In this document: in pieces, positions 24,601-37,017 of the stretch
Layout of the letters: each line of letters begins with the position of its first letter
Numbering within the stretch: the first letter of the stretch is position 1
From: Sclerodactyla briareus
Taxonomy: Eukaryota; Echinodermata; Holothuroidea; Dendrochirotida; Sclerodactylidae
Reading direction: 5' to 3'
DNA: 64,000 nt
Assembly (NCBI GenBank): GCA_026419785.1
Contig: JAODTK010005864.1
Coordinates: forward strand, 132,001-196,000
The notes under the pieces: generated by a model
Database searches by the model: none
Told to the model about the DNA's origin: nothing
Seen by the model: the letters and a program-made list of their open reading frames with translations, nothing else
Made by a program: the position numbers and the translations under genes

Positions 24601-27180
24601 AAAACCATATCTACAGATCCAAACCCCATTTGAATGAAATGGTTGTATAGTTTCCGAATTTGTTCAATATTAGAGAGAGTCCTTATTGAGTAATGATACA
24701 AGACGTCACAGTTGAACAATACAGAGAATTTCTATGTATTCTATTGTGGTTATTAACCGAAAATTCCTCAGACTTGTACTGTCTCCCTCTCACAAAAAAC
24801 AACCATCAGCAATTACCAACCTACTGAAGCAATCCCACTCAGGAATATTTACTTTTAAAGTGTTGTAATTAAGGGGCAATTCATTAGAAATAAACCGCAG
24901 AGAATATTTGCAGGGTTGTGCAAGTAGATATGCCATTCAGTATTGCATGCTGGGATCTTCTCGAGTATTGCATGATATGACATGGCCCAATTATTTTCAT
25001 GGTTTGACAGACGCATTTGTATTTCCTCAGCTTACTATTAGACTTCTCGATGCTATAATGTTATTTTATTTCCATAATTGATCCCGCAGTTGTCTTATGA
25101 AGACACACCAGGCATGTGTGTCAGGTCATTCAAGTAAAGAGAGGCATCTCCGAGCGATCCAATCCAAGCTGCTCATGAACAAAGTAGTGCACATCCATCA
25201 AGGTTATAGTAATCATCACAAGGTTGCAACTGATTCTGCCTTCACTCTGTTCAAAGAAGAAAACTGTTGTCATGTAGAACTGGAGGATTTTTCCATCCTA
25301 GGTTGCAATTCTATAGTACGCCAGATGGCTGGCTTAGTGGTTCACTCTGCAGGTTATAGTTAATCAAAAAAGTTATTAAAACTGTCGAGCTAGAATATTA
25401 CCAACTTTGTAGGATATGCTCATAAATTGTGATTGATTGAAACTTACAAAATTTCATGACGTGAAATTTTCATTTATACACAACTGAGAACGTTTGAAGG
25501 CCTGCGGAGAGAGATGGGTTGACAGGATCTTTTCGTAAAACAAAGATCTATTTTGCGCGTTCGATTGAATGTCCTCACATTATCACCAGTTTTATGTCAC
25601 GGTTCCGATTATCGAGGGTTGGACGGTTCATGGCTGTACCTACTACACTATGCCATTCTATTACGCTCCAGTGGGGTGAAAATTTAATTACCACAGATTC
25701 AGCAAGCAGTTCTTCACACCACAACCAAAGAAATTATGATGGTATTAGGACAATGCATACACCTAGTCCCTGTGACCATGTAAACGAGAATTGGATATTA
25801 AACATGATGGCAAATTAAATTTTAGGAAATGTAAGGGATTATCACCAAACCCGGTCATTTCTAGAAGGCACCAAAGACCAAGGAAGGCCGGAGTACTGTA
25901 CGTGCCAACAAGAACTCTAGAAGTGAGTATCTGTAGCCTGCATGCTGAAAGTTAACCATACACAAGTGGAAAGAGAAGAGTTCTGTGAGAGCTGTCGTGA
26001 ACCGTCCAACCCAATAAAGTAAATTAATTCTGATGCAATTAACAGGCTGATAATAAAGATGGGATATATTAAAAAGTGTCAACCCAGTCAGATGAGGAAC
26101 AGGGCAAACACTCAGTCCAGTCATAAGTTTTACTACACTTTCTATATCTCACCAGTTCCATTCAGAGCACTGCCACTTTTCTCAACCAGTCGTAGCATTT
26201 TTTCCTTCCGTAGTGTCCTGTAACATTTCAGGTGCTGATTTCGCATGCAAGGAATAAAAATATTGTACCATTGTGCCAGTTACAGTCGTGTTTATTGAAG
26301 GAAAGTAAAAATCAATGTTGCAAGAGAATATGTTGATTACAGGGCTAGATACCATCATAGAGCAGTGTTTTTAGGGGTTGTGGAATAGGGTCAAGTGAGT
26401 TTTCAATCTTCTCCATTGCCTTAAACAGGCCTGATTATTAGAATTCATCTGAATGACGATTCGGCTTCACCTCATCCCACTTGAGTTTGAGTCTCAACCG
26501 TTTTGTTTTCCTCTTAGGTTTCAATTTGTCTCGGTTTCTCCTCGATAGTTGCTCTGCGCCTAAAAAACTGTCTGCCAAAATGATTTGAACAGTCTTGAAA
26601 GAGGATTCGTGCAACTCCTCATCCCTGACAACTGCTGGGTTATGCATGTAAAGCCTGTTTTCAAGGTGCTATTCATTAACCCATTTCAAATTTGTTGGGA
26701 TTGCCTGAATGTGTGTCAGAATCAACCACAACTTCTGAATGCTGCGGGTGCTTTTGCTACTGCAGGCAAATGGTAAGCATTGTCCTCAAGGCATTACAAG
26801 TGAAATTTCTCGCTGAATCTGACACTTTGTGAGGAAGAAAAAACACCATATCTGGAAAAGGTAAATAGTATTTCATAACACAAAAGGGTGCTTGTAATTT
26901 TTTTTGGATACATGCACTACGCTTCCTATCTGCAGTGCTTAAGCCATTCTTGAAGGTACTGGCGATGTCACTGAGTTAAGTTGCCCAAGCCATGAGGACA
27001 TGACACCCTGTTCTACATGTCTGAGTTCTGAACCTTACCAACCCATTTAGTCAAACCCTCTTACGGTGGAGGACACCATGGGCCAATTTTACAAACCTCT
27101 CTCCTGACATTCCTTTTTTTGCGTACTAACCCTTTCGCCTCCAATAATCCCACACAGACTCCCCCTTGTAACTAGCTTTG
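21688..27180. other. Long gene-poor stretch
   Basis: 22.27-22.78 kb resembles a degraded copy of the dispersed TGACC-rich repeat family ('aatctaatcagatcgtgt' ... 'caggcgagacaaaaatg'), including a (CA)n stretch at about 22684-22720. 23.75-23.88 kb has three short tandem words 'cttccattctc' about 50 bp apart. 24.34-24.39 kb has short GATA repeats. No exon could be supported. Confidence 0.4.
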
Positions 27181-27254
27181 CGCCCTACATAATGCAATTC
27201 TCCATTACGGGCCCTAAATCAACAGCTCCTTTCCCTTTGAATCCTCTGTGGCGT

Positions 27255-28085
27255 TCATGTGGCACATTCATCTCCTGTCCATCCGCTTTCAATTTTGGCT
27301 TCCCAGAGCGCGTCTTCCTTCGGTTTTTTTACTCTTCTGGTTCCGTTCCTTCCCGATCTCTCTCCCTGGAGGTTGACTTTTGACATTCGGATTGACCTTG
27401 GACCGGGGTATACTGTTTTTGTTCTTTTTCTTCGATCCATATAGGACTTCTCCTTGGTGGTATCTCCCGTCCTTCTTTGGCACTTTTTAACATGTCCCTT
27501 CTGGCTCCATCCACCCGCTCTCTGTCCTTTCGCTTCAGCTTTCTCTTCATTTCGTGCCGTAGATCATCTGGCCTTGTTAACATATCCTCTCTTTTGGAGT
27601 GTCCACATCTGCTCTTTTCTACGATCCCATCATGATGCCGGAATACCCTGGATCCTTGTCCTTTCTCTTGAACTGTCCTCTTCCTTGTGTTCACGGAGAT
27701 GTCTGGCCTCGTCAACAAGCCCTCGTTCACCCGAGGCTGATCTCATGATCCGTAGCATGCAATTCTTCTTGTCTCTCATCAACACTGGCGCCACCTTGCT
27801 CCTTGTCCTTCCGTCTATGCTTTTTTCTTCAATTTTGGTGCGCAATCGTCCGTCTGTGTCACAACTTTCTCTTCGTCCAAGCCACTGGTGGTCACCTTGC
27901 CAGGTTTTTCTTCCATCCCCTACAGCATTGGTACCACCCAGCTCCTTGACTTTCGCTTCAGCTTTTTCTTCACCTTGTGACGCAGATCGTCTGGCGTTGT
28001 CAGAATGTTTCTCTCCACCCAAGGTGTCATTCCCATGGTCCATATCTGTCCCTTCCTTCAGCTCTTCATTAAGGGCACGGGGCCA
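27255..28085 (-). CDS. Charged, repeat-bearing coding-like region, minus strand, frame-shifted
   Basis: On the minus strand several overlapping frames each carry Lys/Arg/Glu-rich protein. A motif of about 28 residues recurs three times: ILTTPDDLRHKVKKKLKRKS near 28000, LLTRPD with LREHKEE in an adjacent frame near 27710, and MLTRPDDLRHEMKRKLKRKD near 27590. Frame jumps separate the blocks. The plus-strand frame of 241 residues at 27454-28179 is its shadow. The protein family is not recognised. It may be the 3' part of the charged gene whose exons lie at 32-38 kb on the same strand, but no splice link was established. Confidence 0.4.
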
Positions 28086-28115
28086 TCTCCAGCTTATGGT
28101 CCATCCAACAGAACC

Positions 28116-28117
<2 letters not shown>

Positions 28118-28148
<31 letters not shown>
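28118..28148. repeat. Poly-G run, about 31 bases
   Basis: An uninterrupted G homopolymer, the longest in the window. Its exact length is unlikely to be reliable. Confidence 0.9.
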
Positions 28149-28149
<1 letters not shown>

Positions 28150-28329
28150 TCCGACGTTCTTGGACCACCAGGAATCTAGATACCCCCAGGCTCTTTCTGT
28201 CCTTTTCGGGCGAGGGACCTTTGGGGGCCCTATCGGGGATTTCATTGTGCACCGAGGTGCGAGAACAGGTGGGTCTCAGACGATCCCTGATGTACAGTTT
28301 CTGACAATCTCTTCCCATCTGGAGCAGAA

Positions 28330-29470
28330 AGAATTAGTACGTCATCTATCGATATTGCTTAACAATTTTGGGGTAATCATTCATAATAATAATTTGTGGA
28401 ATACACTGAATAAGCACTGACTGTTGTTCGCATCTCAAGATACCTTGCTGCTTGTTGAGACCATTGCTGGAAGAACCCCAACTATTCCAGTGGTCAGTGT
28501 GGACGAACAACAACAAGGTCTCTCCTTCTTAGTAGTGTCCAGGGTTCAACAAAGCAGGGGTGAATATTTCTCGCTTCTGGGACTGCTAATTTTTAGTGTC
28601 ACATCGTTCATTCACATACTAACTTTGCCACGAATGCAACTGTTCAAGCTCTAATCTGGCGATAGAGAGGACGATGGGTGGCCAGATTGGGAGAGGTGAA
28701 ATTTGCCAGAATGGGACCGGAGGTGATATGCTAAATAGAGGGGGGCATGTGAATATAGAGGTTGAGAGCGAAGTAGACTTTTACATCCACATCCGACAGA
28801 TCTGCAGCCAATTTCCTGGCAAGTGAATGGAGTAAGTGTGAGAAGTTGGGCCTGTGAATTATGCGAGTGCTGAATATGGATCGGAAACCTTTAGTATGCG
28901 AGAGACATGGCTCCCCGCCTGCCGCATCATGGCAGTTGAGCGAATCAACCTGATGAAAGTTGAAACTTTAAGTTGCTTAAGATTCTGGTATTTATCATTT
29001 GACAGAAAAACAAAAAAACGAAAAAAAAACACCCGCTAATATTGACCAAATTTCAAATCTAAAGGACTGATTATTTACTATGTCTACCATATAATTTTTG
29101 GAATGTGACTAAAAATGCCTAAATGATGGCAAATCGGACAATAATCACCTTTCGGTTGACGCCATTTTCTCACTCACTTATCTTCAGGAACAATTGTGAA
29201 CCACACTTAATCTTTCATTGGAATTCAACAAACTGAACACTGGCATGAATCAAGAATTTATACACCTGCATAACCCCTAGTGACCTGATTCAATGTTACA
29301 TTTGGGGGGGCGAGACTGAAGGTAGATCCCAGCTCATAGTGAAAACTGGTATTATCTAATAAAGTTTTGTCTGTATATCCTCAGTGTCACCCGAAGAATT
29401 CATTTAATACCAGCCCTTCTGAGGGAGTTACTGCCCCCCCCCCCTGCTATCTCACATGCCAGAGTACTGC
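28330..29470. other. Intergenic, nothing recognised
   Basis: No exon or repeat could be supported. Confidence 0.4.
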
Positions 29471-29479
29471 AGGTGTAAC

Positions 29480-31665
29480 CCTGACAAAGTGACCACTATT
29501 TCTCTCCTTGAACAAATCAGGCGAGACAAATTCAGTTTTTGACCCCTATTGACCTTTAATGACCTTCAATGACATGGCGTTATTAGAAAATTGTTGACTC
29601 ACATGTTTATATCACATGGTGAACCTTCAGCCTTCACAGATATTCAATTCTCAATTATGGCCAGAAAACAGTTTTTGACCCCTGAGTGACCTTGAATTAC
29701 CTTTAATGACATGCAGTTTTCTTGAAAATTGTAACTTTCCATGTGATACATCCACTCCTATGAAGGCATTTTGCATTCTGATGAACTGCCCAGTGCTATT
29801 GCAAAAAGTACTAAAACAGTTTTTGACCCCTACGTGACCTTTGATGACTTAATGAATGGCGGTTTTTAAAAAATTGTTTACTCTCCATGTGATGCATCCA
29901 CTCCTAGCGCATATTGCATTCCCAATGACCCGCCCAATGTTTTATTGCGAAAGCTATTAAATTAAACTTTGACCCCTTGTAACTACCAAAGTAAGTTTCC
30001 GATTGAAAGCGGGAGTTGGTCTCCTTATAAGCACACAAAGGTCTATCACATAGTCAAAAATCCCAGGTTCTAGTTGGGCCCCGTACCTCCTTAGTAAGCA
30101 TTTATTTCAGACTCAACCTTTAACCACAATGACCACCCGACAAGGTCAAATTGAGGCAGAGGTCCACACATGCAGGTTGTGGGGTGGGGGTTTGGGTGGG
30201 GTGGTGGGTCAACAATTATATCACAATGGTGACCTTCCACCTTCACACGATTCACTTTTCCGATTATGGCCAGAAAAGTTTTTGACCCCTACGTGACCTT
30301 GAATAACCTTCATGACTGGGGTTTTAAAAATTGCTACTCTCATGTATACATCCATCCTAGGAGCATTTTGCATTCCGATGACCATGCCCCATGTTATTGG
30401 CGAAAAAGCCATTGATTAAACTTTGACCCCTTGTAACTAGCCAAAGTACGTGTCCGATCAAGCGGGAGGTTGTTCTCCTGCCAAAAGCACACAAGGTCTA
30501 TCACATGTCCGAAAATGACCATTTCTATTTTTTGGCCGAAACTCCTTAATAAGCACATTTATTCAAGACTCAACCTTTAAACCACATGACCACCTGAACA
30601 GAGGTCAAATTGAGGTCAGAGTCACACACATGCAGGTCAACACTTATACAAATGGTGCCTCAGCCTTCACAGATATTCATTCTCCGATTATGGCCAGAAA
30701 ACAGTTTTTGACCCCTAAGTGACCTTGATGACCTTAATGACATGCAGTTTTATGAAAATGTTACTCTCCATGTGATACTCCCCTCCTAGAGCATTTTGGC
30801 ATCCTGATAACATGCCCAGTGCTATTGCCAAAAGTACTAAATCAGTTTTTTACCCCTACGTGACCTTTGATGCCTCCAATGACATGGCGGTTTCTATAAA
30901 AATTGTTACTCTCATGTGAATGCATCCACCCTAAAGCATATTGCATTCCCAATACATGCCCATGTTAGTGCTGAAAAGCATTAAGTAAACTTCCCCTGAC
31001 CCTTTGTAACTACCAAAGTAGATGGTCTCGATCGAAGCGGGATTGGTCTCCTCCATAAGACACAAATATATATATATGCACACAAGTTTCATGGGATTCA
31101 AACCAACTTGAAATATGCATAATTATGCAATTCGACTAGGTAAAAATGCAAATTGTACTTGAGATGACCTCTGGGTCCCTCTTCCCTACTTAAAATTTTT
31201 GGGACTATAGATAAACATCTCCACCAAGTTTCGCAAAATCCAACAAATTTCAAAAATATTGCAGACCTTATGCAAATTAGACTACTAATTAGCCATAATA
31301 TCATGCCAGGAACTGATCAGATCGTGTACTCTTCATAGTTGTTACATACTCCGAACGGCATCATCTCAATGCAATCTACCGATCAGCGAGAGATCTTGTC
31401 CAAGGCCTTCCTGCCAATTTTCATTAAATATGCACATTTAATGCAAATGAGTATGATCTTTCGGATGAACGTGGGATGCACATCGCAGACTCTTACCCGC
31501 GCACCTCCACAAAAGGTCCCAGCACGATTGCTTTCACGGTTCAGGAGATATCGAACCGCACATACGGCAGACAGACAGCCAGACGCACAGACAGACGGAC
31601 AAACACCCACACACCAAAGTGACCACTATGTCTCTCCCTTAACAAAGTTTTCCCCAGGGCCCCCG
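29480..31665 (+). repeat. Dispersed TGACC-rich repeat, copy 1, with internal tandem units
   Basis: Internal units each read 'ccttcacagatattca..tc.gattatggccag' and then 'aaaacagtttttgacccctacgtgacc', starting near 29634, 30239 and 30666. Each continues with 'atgtgatacatccactcctag.gcattttgcattc' and 'ccttgtaactaccaaagta'. The 3' part (31140-31640) holds 'ctatagataaacatctccaccaagtttcg', then 'gcaatctaccgatcag', then 'cacggttcaggagatatc'. It ends in (GACA)n and 'gaccactatgtctctcc'. A start-like joint, 'gaccactatttctctccttgaacaaatcaggcgagacaaa', lies at 29490-29530. It is the same family as 43.6-44.95 kb. There is no open frame. Many single-base differences between units look like deletions. Confidence 0.75.
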
Positions 31666-31679
31666 AGACAATAATGGCT

Positions 31680-32030
31680 CAACATGATTCGTGCTTTCGA
31701 AGGCACTCATTGACCATTTAGGGTGAAAGACCCCGGGATGTTCACTGAGGCACTACTTGACCCCAGGTGAGCTAGAATGATGCAAATTAAACCAAGGGTA
31801 AAAAAGCCGAGAAATTTTTGACAGTGCATCATTTCACTAGACCTAAGCTATAATGCAAAACTCCATAAACCTCAGAAAATACCTAGGTCTGGGACTCGCC
31901 TCGCCCAAGCCGTTACTTAGGTTTGTAAACTGCGACATGTCATAATAATTGTCACACTGCGATCCCCCATTGAGGGACTTCAGCGCTTGCCTTGACCTAT
32001 TCAGTTGTGTGGTGGTTATAAATGCATTCA
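31680..32030. other. Short intergenic stretch
   Basis: Nothing recognised. Confidence 0.4.
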
Positions 32031-32038
32031 TTACTCAC

Positions 32039-32321
32039 TGGCTGCGCTTGCCACTGACTGGCTGGTCCGAGCAGGAAATTGCACAGGGGAAGCTCGGTGA
32101 ACGCACACTGTAATCTGGCATCTTATTTTGTTCTCTCTGACAGGTTTTGCATGCATAAAGACATTCTTGAGAAGGTGGGGTGTTACCCTGTTCAACGTTT
32201 CTGTTGCCATGCTCAGCACTGCCGTAATTAAACATGTTTTTTCCATCATTGCTGCGATATCCATACACACTTCAATCAAACTAAACAGTACTTTCTCTAA
32301 AAACTCTATAAAGTCCACTAA
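32039..32321 (-). CDS. Candidate internal exon, minus strand
   Basis: One frame stays open across the segment and begins VDFIEFLEKVLFSLIEV. It ends at a strong donor, GTGAGT, at plus 32038-32033. The possible acceptor (CAG at plus 32322-32324) has a poor pyrimidine tract, so the 5' limit is uncertain. A second overlapping frame carries a Cys pattern (ECLYACKTC ... PCAISC) discussed in the findings. Only one of these can be real, and neither family is recognised. Confidence 0.25.
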
Positions 32322-32647
32322 CTGCAGTTTTTTTTTAAATCGGCAGTGGGCTCTGTACTACGTTTTTTTCTTCCACATGAAAGCATGTTCTTATGTTTGG
32401 GGTTTGAATGACGTCTGCGGCATACAGCATGTAGAAACGCTCCCATCAATTTTCCCGGTTGAATGTTCATTGTAAAATAAAGTTACAGAACTGCCATGTT
32501 TTCCTATAATTGCCAGTTTTGTGGTATCTATTGGATAGTTTCCAGAAAATCACACAATATTTCGAAGTACATTTATAACATTTACCAAATGCCATTTTCC
32601 ACGTTTATACACAAATACACAATGGTCTGACTTCTGACATTACTTAC

Positions 32648-32720
32648 CTGTTCGTTGTGATCATTTGCTTCTGTTCCACAAATAGTAATTTCTTTGTTGT
32701 TTGAGATATAGTGATACCTT
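32648..32720 (-). CDS. Candidate small exon of the charged minus-strand gene
   Basis: Bounded by a textbook acceptor (TTTTTTTCAG, plus 32721-32730) and donor (GTAAGT, plus 32647-32642). Joined to the exon upstream it keeps an open frame reading KGITISQTTKKLLFVEQKQM. The intron to that exon would be only 20 nt long, which is not normal for an animal. Either the exon limits differ or sequence is missing here. Confidence 0.35.
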
Positions 32721-32740
32721 CTGAAAAAAATGCTACTTAC

Positions 32741-34566
32741 TTTCTCCTTCATTTGGTGATCCATTCCTAAAAGCCCTCTTCGCCCATCTTGTCTTTCTTC
32801 GGCCTTTGCGGTTACTACTGACCCTCTCGCGAGTCTCTCTCTGAGGTCTCAGGCTTTCTGATTCCTTTGGCTTTTGTTTTCCAAAGCCTTCGCATTCCTC
32901 ATCACCTGTCCGGTCACCTGACTACGAATTGCAGCAGCAGACTTTTCATCCCCCGAGTCAGTTTCTGACACAAAGTCGGAAGGTTTGGGTAATTCGAACT
33001 GACAGATCCCTTCTCCATTGCGCTTCCTCTGTCCTGGACCGGAGTTCTCTGTGAGCTGAGCATACCCCGTGTGGAGTTGTGTCTTTCTCCGTGAGTTGCT
33101 TTTCCCTACTCTACCTGTGTTCAACGAGCCTGACCTTCTCGTTCTTCCAGAGTTTCAACGATCCGGCCCGCGCCTGTCCTTATTTCATCCACTCTCTCCT
33201 CCGCTTGAAATCTCAGCTGCTTCTCTCTGCGTTCGTTCATTTCCGAGTCAGTGGCAAATGGGTAGCCATGACAAGCCTCGACTGCGAGTTGTCTGGGTGA
33301 TTCATCCCCTCCCCCTTCTGATCGTTATCCTGTCTCCTCTTACGGAATCGCGCATCTTTGTTTGTCCAATTCCTTTTCTTCCTCTGACTCGAGGGTATGT
33401 CGACATACTCTCTGACTCGCTGGCTCTCTTGGAATGAAAGTTTCTACCATTCTTGTTATCGTCTCTGCCCCCCTGGGACATTTTCATCTGCGGGAGGGAC
33501 ATTATTCCTGCCTGAAGAACTCTATGGTCTTGTGGCCTCCCTAGAGTGAAGGGTCCTGCCAGGATGATTGCTACTGATTGGTTCATGAGTCCTGTATGGC
33601 TGGCCAGCCTTCTGCCTTGACCTCACTCGACTGCTCCTCACGGGGATCGGGCTTAGTTCACGTCGATCAGATACTGTCCTCTACTGTTTCTCGCGCTGCC
33701 AATATGTCCCTCACTGTGGGCTTTACTGTCGGCTTCAACCTATCTCTAAGGTCACCGGCATCCTTCTGAGTTCTTGTTACCTCCCGATTACTTCTACTAG
33801 CACCATCAATTCTTCTCGAGTCCCTAGAGGCTCCTGGGACCCACTCTGGTCACCTCTTCCACCCCTCCTATCCATCACGCCTTTCACCCCGCCTGTCCTC
33901 TCCTCTTATAGTCTGTCCCTAAAAGACCTTATTGTTCTCATATACCGGCTCTCAGTCAATTGTCTTTCTGGCAGTCCGTTCCTACCTTATTTCCCACTCC
34001 TCTTTTCTGACCTACTGTAGCACAGGCTTTCCGTTCATGCGACCTGCGCCTAATTCTCTCTGTTTTGTTTTGACCTCAGATGACTTCCTCCTGTTCTTCC
34101 TTTCTGGTTCTTTGGTACTTTTACGAGAGACCTGAGAGCTCTTCTTCTCTCGGTCATCACTATCCGTGTCACTCTCGCTGTCACTACGCTCGCTTTGACT
34201 GCTACTACCTTTGCTGCTGCGCTGGACTCCGATGAAGCTTTCTGCTCCTGCTGCTGCTACTGTTTGCCTTGCCCTGCTATGCTCGAGCTCGAGACGCAAC
34301 CGGATCGACTGGAATTGCTGTCCGGGACCGTTGTCGTCTGACATTTCGAACTCGGATGATTCAGAAGCATCTTCTTCATCCCCTGAATCAGACTCACCCG
34401 CTGAACCTGGTTGGTTTTGCCGCCTTGCCAGCCTCTGCCTTCTGGTCTGCTTCTGCCTTGGCTCGTGCGATCTCTCCTCCTCAGCCTTCTTCGTTCCTCT
34501 TCGTGGTCAACAATCTGGATCGATATCAGGTCCCTTCCTCTCAAACGGTTGCAGCGTTTTTGACTC
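32741..34566 (-). CDS. Large exon of a charged, Arg/Ser-rich nuclear-type protein, frame-shifted
   Basis: The acceptor is CACCTAG (plus 34567-34573) and the donor GTAAGT (plus 32740-32735). In reading order the blocks are ESKTLQPFERKGPDIDPD; a basic/Glu stretch (EEERRRLRR); an acidic block GESDSGDEEDASESSEFEMS; QQFQSIRLRLELEHSRARQT; a Ser/Asp/Arg block (SQSERSDSESDTDSDDREKK); GDLRDRLKPTVKPTVRDILA; ETDSGDEKSAAAIRSQV; and finally NRKGRRKTRWAKRAFRNGSP. Several frame jumps separate the blocks. Composition suggests an RS-like, disordered nuclear (RNA-processing type) protein, which is an inference. Plus-strand frames here are shadows. Confidence 0.5.
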
Positions 34567-34589
34567 CTAGGTGTCAAAGTGAACACAAT

Positions 34590-36900
34590 AACAGGATAAT
34601 AGAGGCAAATTGTTGAAGGGAAACACTAAAACTAAGCAAAAAATATGTTCATTAATACCATTCCCCAGTCGATAAATCTTGAATCTTGAGTTCATTCTCA
34701 ATTGTCCGCAACTGGAAGTTAATGGACGGAGCTTACAGTTTCCATTATATTAGATTGCGCATTGTGCGGTGGCGATCTTAAAACCATGAGCATGTCTCAG
34801 GATAGTAGTCTTGAGAAACTGAAAATGGTGTGAAGTTTCGGCTACCATTGTGAGCAACAATAGAAGTACAAATCGAGATCAATAATGACTGGTTGCTGCA
34901 ACACTGTATGATCCAGTTCATGTTTTTTGCCGCAGCGGCTGCTCACCACTGAACAGTTTCGGGAATAGCAAGATTCCCACCATATCAAATTCATTACAGT
35001 CATTTTCAAACTGTCACCACATTTGAAAACGCAACAATTCATCCCATTTTTTCGGATGTCATTATATCCCCTGCACACTGGAAGTGTCCGGGGCAATTAT
35101 GGTTTTGGTTGTGTAGGCGCCGCTGCCGTCCCAGCTCCCGCCGACGGAAACTTAGGCGTCACCGCAATAACTCTTTACCGTTTTATCCGATTGATCTGAA
35201 CCTGGTGCACATGTCCGCCCTTGGTGAAATCTCGGAATGAGTTCGAAAGTGGGCATCACTGCAATGCTGGGGGCTGCTGATTTTGCATATTTACGCGAAT
35301 TTCAAGTTAGTCGGATTTTCTCGAAACTTGGTGGGTAGTGACTAAGTTGACCCCGAAAAATGGAGTCATTTCACGGTCATCGAAGGTCAAATTTTGCGGA
35401 ATTTATGCGATTTCCAACTTTTCATGTTTGAACGAAACTTGGTTGGTAGGACTACAGTTGATTGCCAAAAAGTTGTGGGGTCATTTCAAGGTCAATCGAG
35501 TCAAATTTGTGGAATTTTTGTGATTTTTCGACCCTTGACAAAGTTTGAACGAAACTTGGGGATGGGGCCTACATGTGTTAAAAGCCATTTCAACCATCGT
35601 GGGTCAAATTTGCATAATCAAGTGCCTATTCACTTCCACACGGATTATAACAAAACTTTGTGGATGAAGTTTATCTGGTTTCCTTGACCAAAATGGGGGT
35701 CTTTATGGGGGTGTTTAGATACTCTTCACAATGGTTGCTCAAAAGCGGGGACTGCACGGGTGCGTTTACCCCCCTCACCGACCACATGTCTAGTTGTTGA
35801 TGACTATGGGAACTGAATGGAAAGTTTTGTTTGGCAGGATTCGTAATTTTCAGCATGGGGGGGGAGTTTCGATAGATCATTCGCTGACTGTAGCTTCAAC
35901 GTCAAACTGCCATTGTTTTTCCTCTCCTCATGACCTTTGACACATCTCATTAACTGTAATCACGAACAGGCTATTAAATGATGTTGTTTGGCTAGGACTC
36001 CTCTCTTCTGGTATTGTCCGTATAAAGCACAGTGCGTGCCATAAAGTCAGTGCGGTGCTAGGCTAACATGAGTTGCTGCGAGTGTTGCATCAGTTCTATG
36101 CATCGATTTGGGTATTTATCAATTGCAACCACTACCCTAACTGACATGCAACTGCCATTCCCCATTACCCTTTGCATATGATTCCAACAAAAAGTATTTT
36201 ACAAGCGATAAGGATAACTCCAGGCACGAGACTGTTTTGTTGCTTGCTTCTCCAGGATCAAAGCAGTTGTACAAACTCCCCGCCTTTGGCTGTCGTGAAA
36301 TGGCATAGAGAAGCCGTATACAGCGCCATCATTTCAGAACTTTCCTTATTTAAATTTCCCTGAATCGTGATGTCAGTGACGACCCTATTGTTTCGTTTAG
36401 CCACAGTGCAGTATTATCCCAGTTTGAATAAATAAAACAATTCTTAGGAATGTTACATGTATTCTGATTTCTTACCCACCTTGCAAAATCCATCATCATC
36501 TGGTAAAATCCATATTCATACTGTACCTACATCCGCCCTCTGCCAATTTTGGATGAATTTTGTCATGAAAATGCTGCAATTTTTATGCAGTAGCCTTCAG
36601 AATCACCAAATTAACCATGCCCAGAGAACATGACATAGGGAGATAAAAAAAAAATTGTGGTAAGTATCTTGCCTCTCTGTGGGTATAGCAAATTGCTGGT
36701 GCTGTCTCGTAAGATTGAAAAGTCTGTATGCGGGTTCATTATTTGGTTTCAAACACAATACAGTATTACAGGTCTGGGTAGAGTTGCAGCCTTGCAGTGT
36801 CATTACCAAGAGGAACAGAGCAACATATTCCACAGGTATGTTTCATTCTTGGTGGTCAAAACACTTGGTTGGCAGAATATACTTCCATGGTGTAACTCTT
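34590..36900. other. Probable intron of the charged minus gene; short tandem repeat inside
   Basis: 35.20-35.62 kb contains three degenerate units of about 115 bp, each with '(g)aacgaaacttggttggt' and 'ggtcaaattttg.ggaattt' (near 35318, 35428 and 35548). The rest shows nothing that can be supported. Confidence 0.4.
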
Positions 36901-36922
36901 GGATCTAGCTAGGTTTCTTTAC

Positions 36923-37017
36923 CGATGCAGTCGCTCTGTGACATACTGACAATGATGATAAAATATCTGCAAATGAACCACATCGGTTTTTTTGAACAAC
37001 CAAATTTGCTTCTCAAC
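36923..37017 (-). CDS. Candidate 95-bp exon, minus strand
   Basis: The acceptor TGCCTTGCAG and donor GTAAAG enclose an open frame starting VEKQIWLFKKTDVVHLQIFY and ending VTERLHR. It lies between the other minus-strand exons and in the same orientation. The family is not recognised. Confidence 0.28.

Noticed and set aside
25617-26014. Short inverted match GGTTGGACGGTTCA about 400 bp apart
   Set aside because: The match is only about 15-20 bp and does not sit at ends with a duplication.
27454-28179. 241-residue plus-strand open frame, the longest in the window
   Set aside because: It runs opposite to the Lys/Arg/Glu-rich minus-strand text, has low-complexity Ser/Phe/Pro composition and ends in the translated poly-G run. 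It is a shadow.
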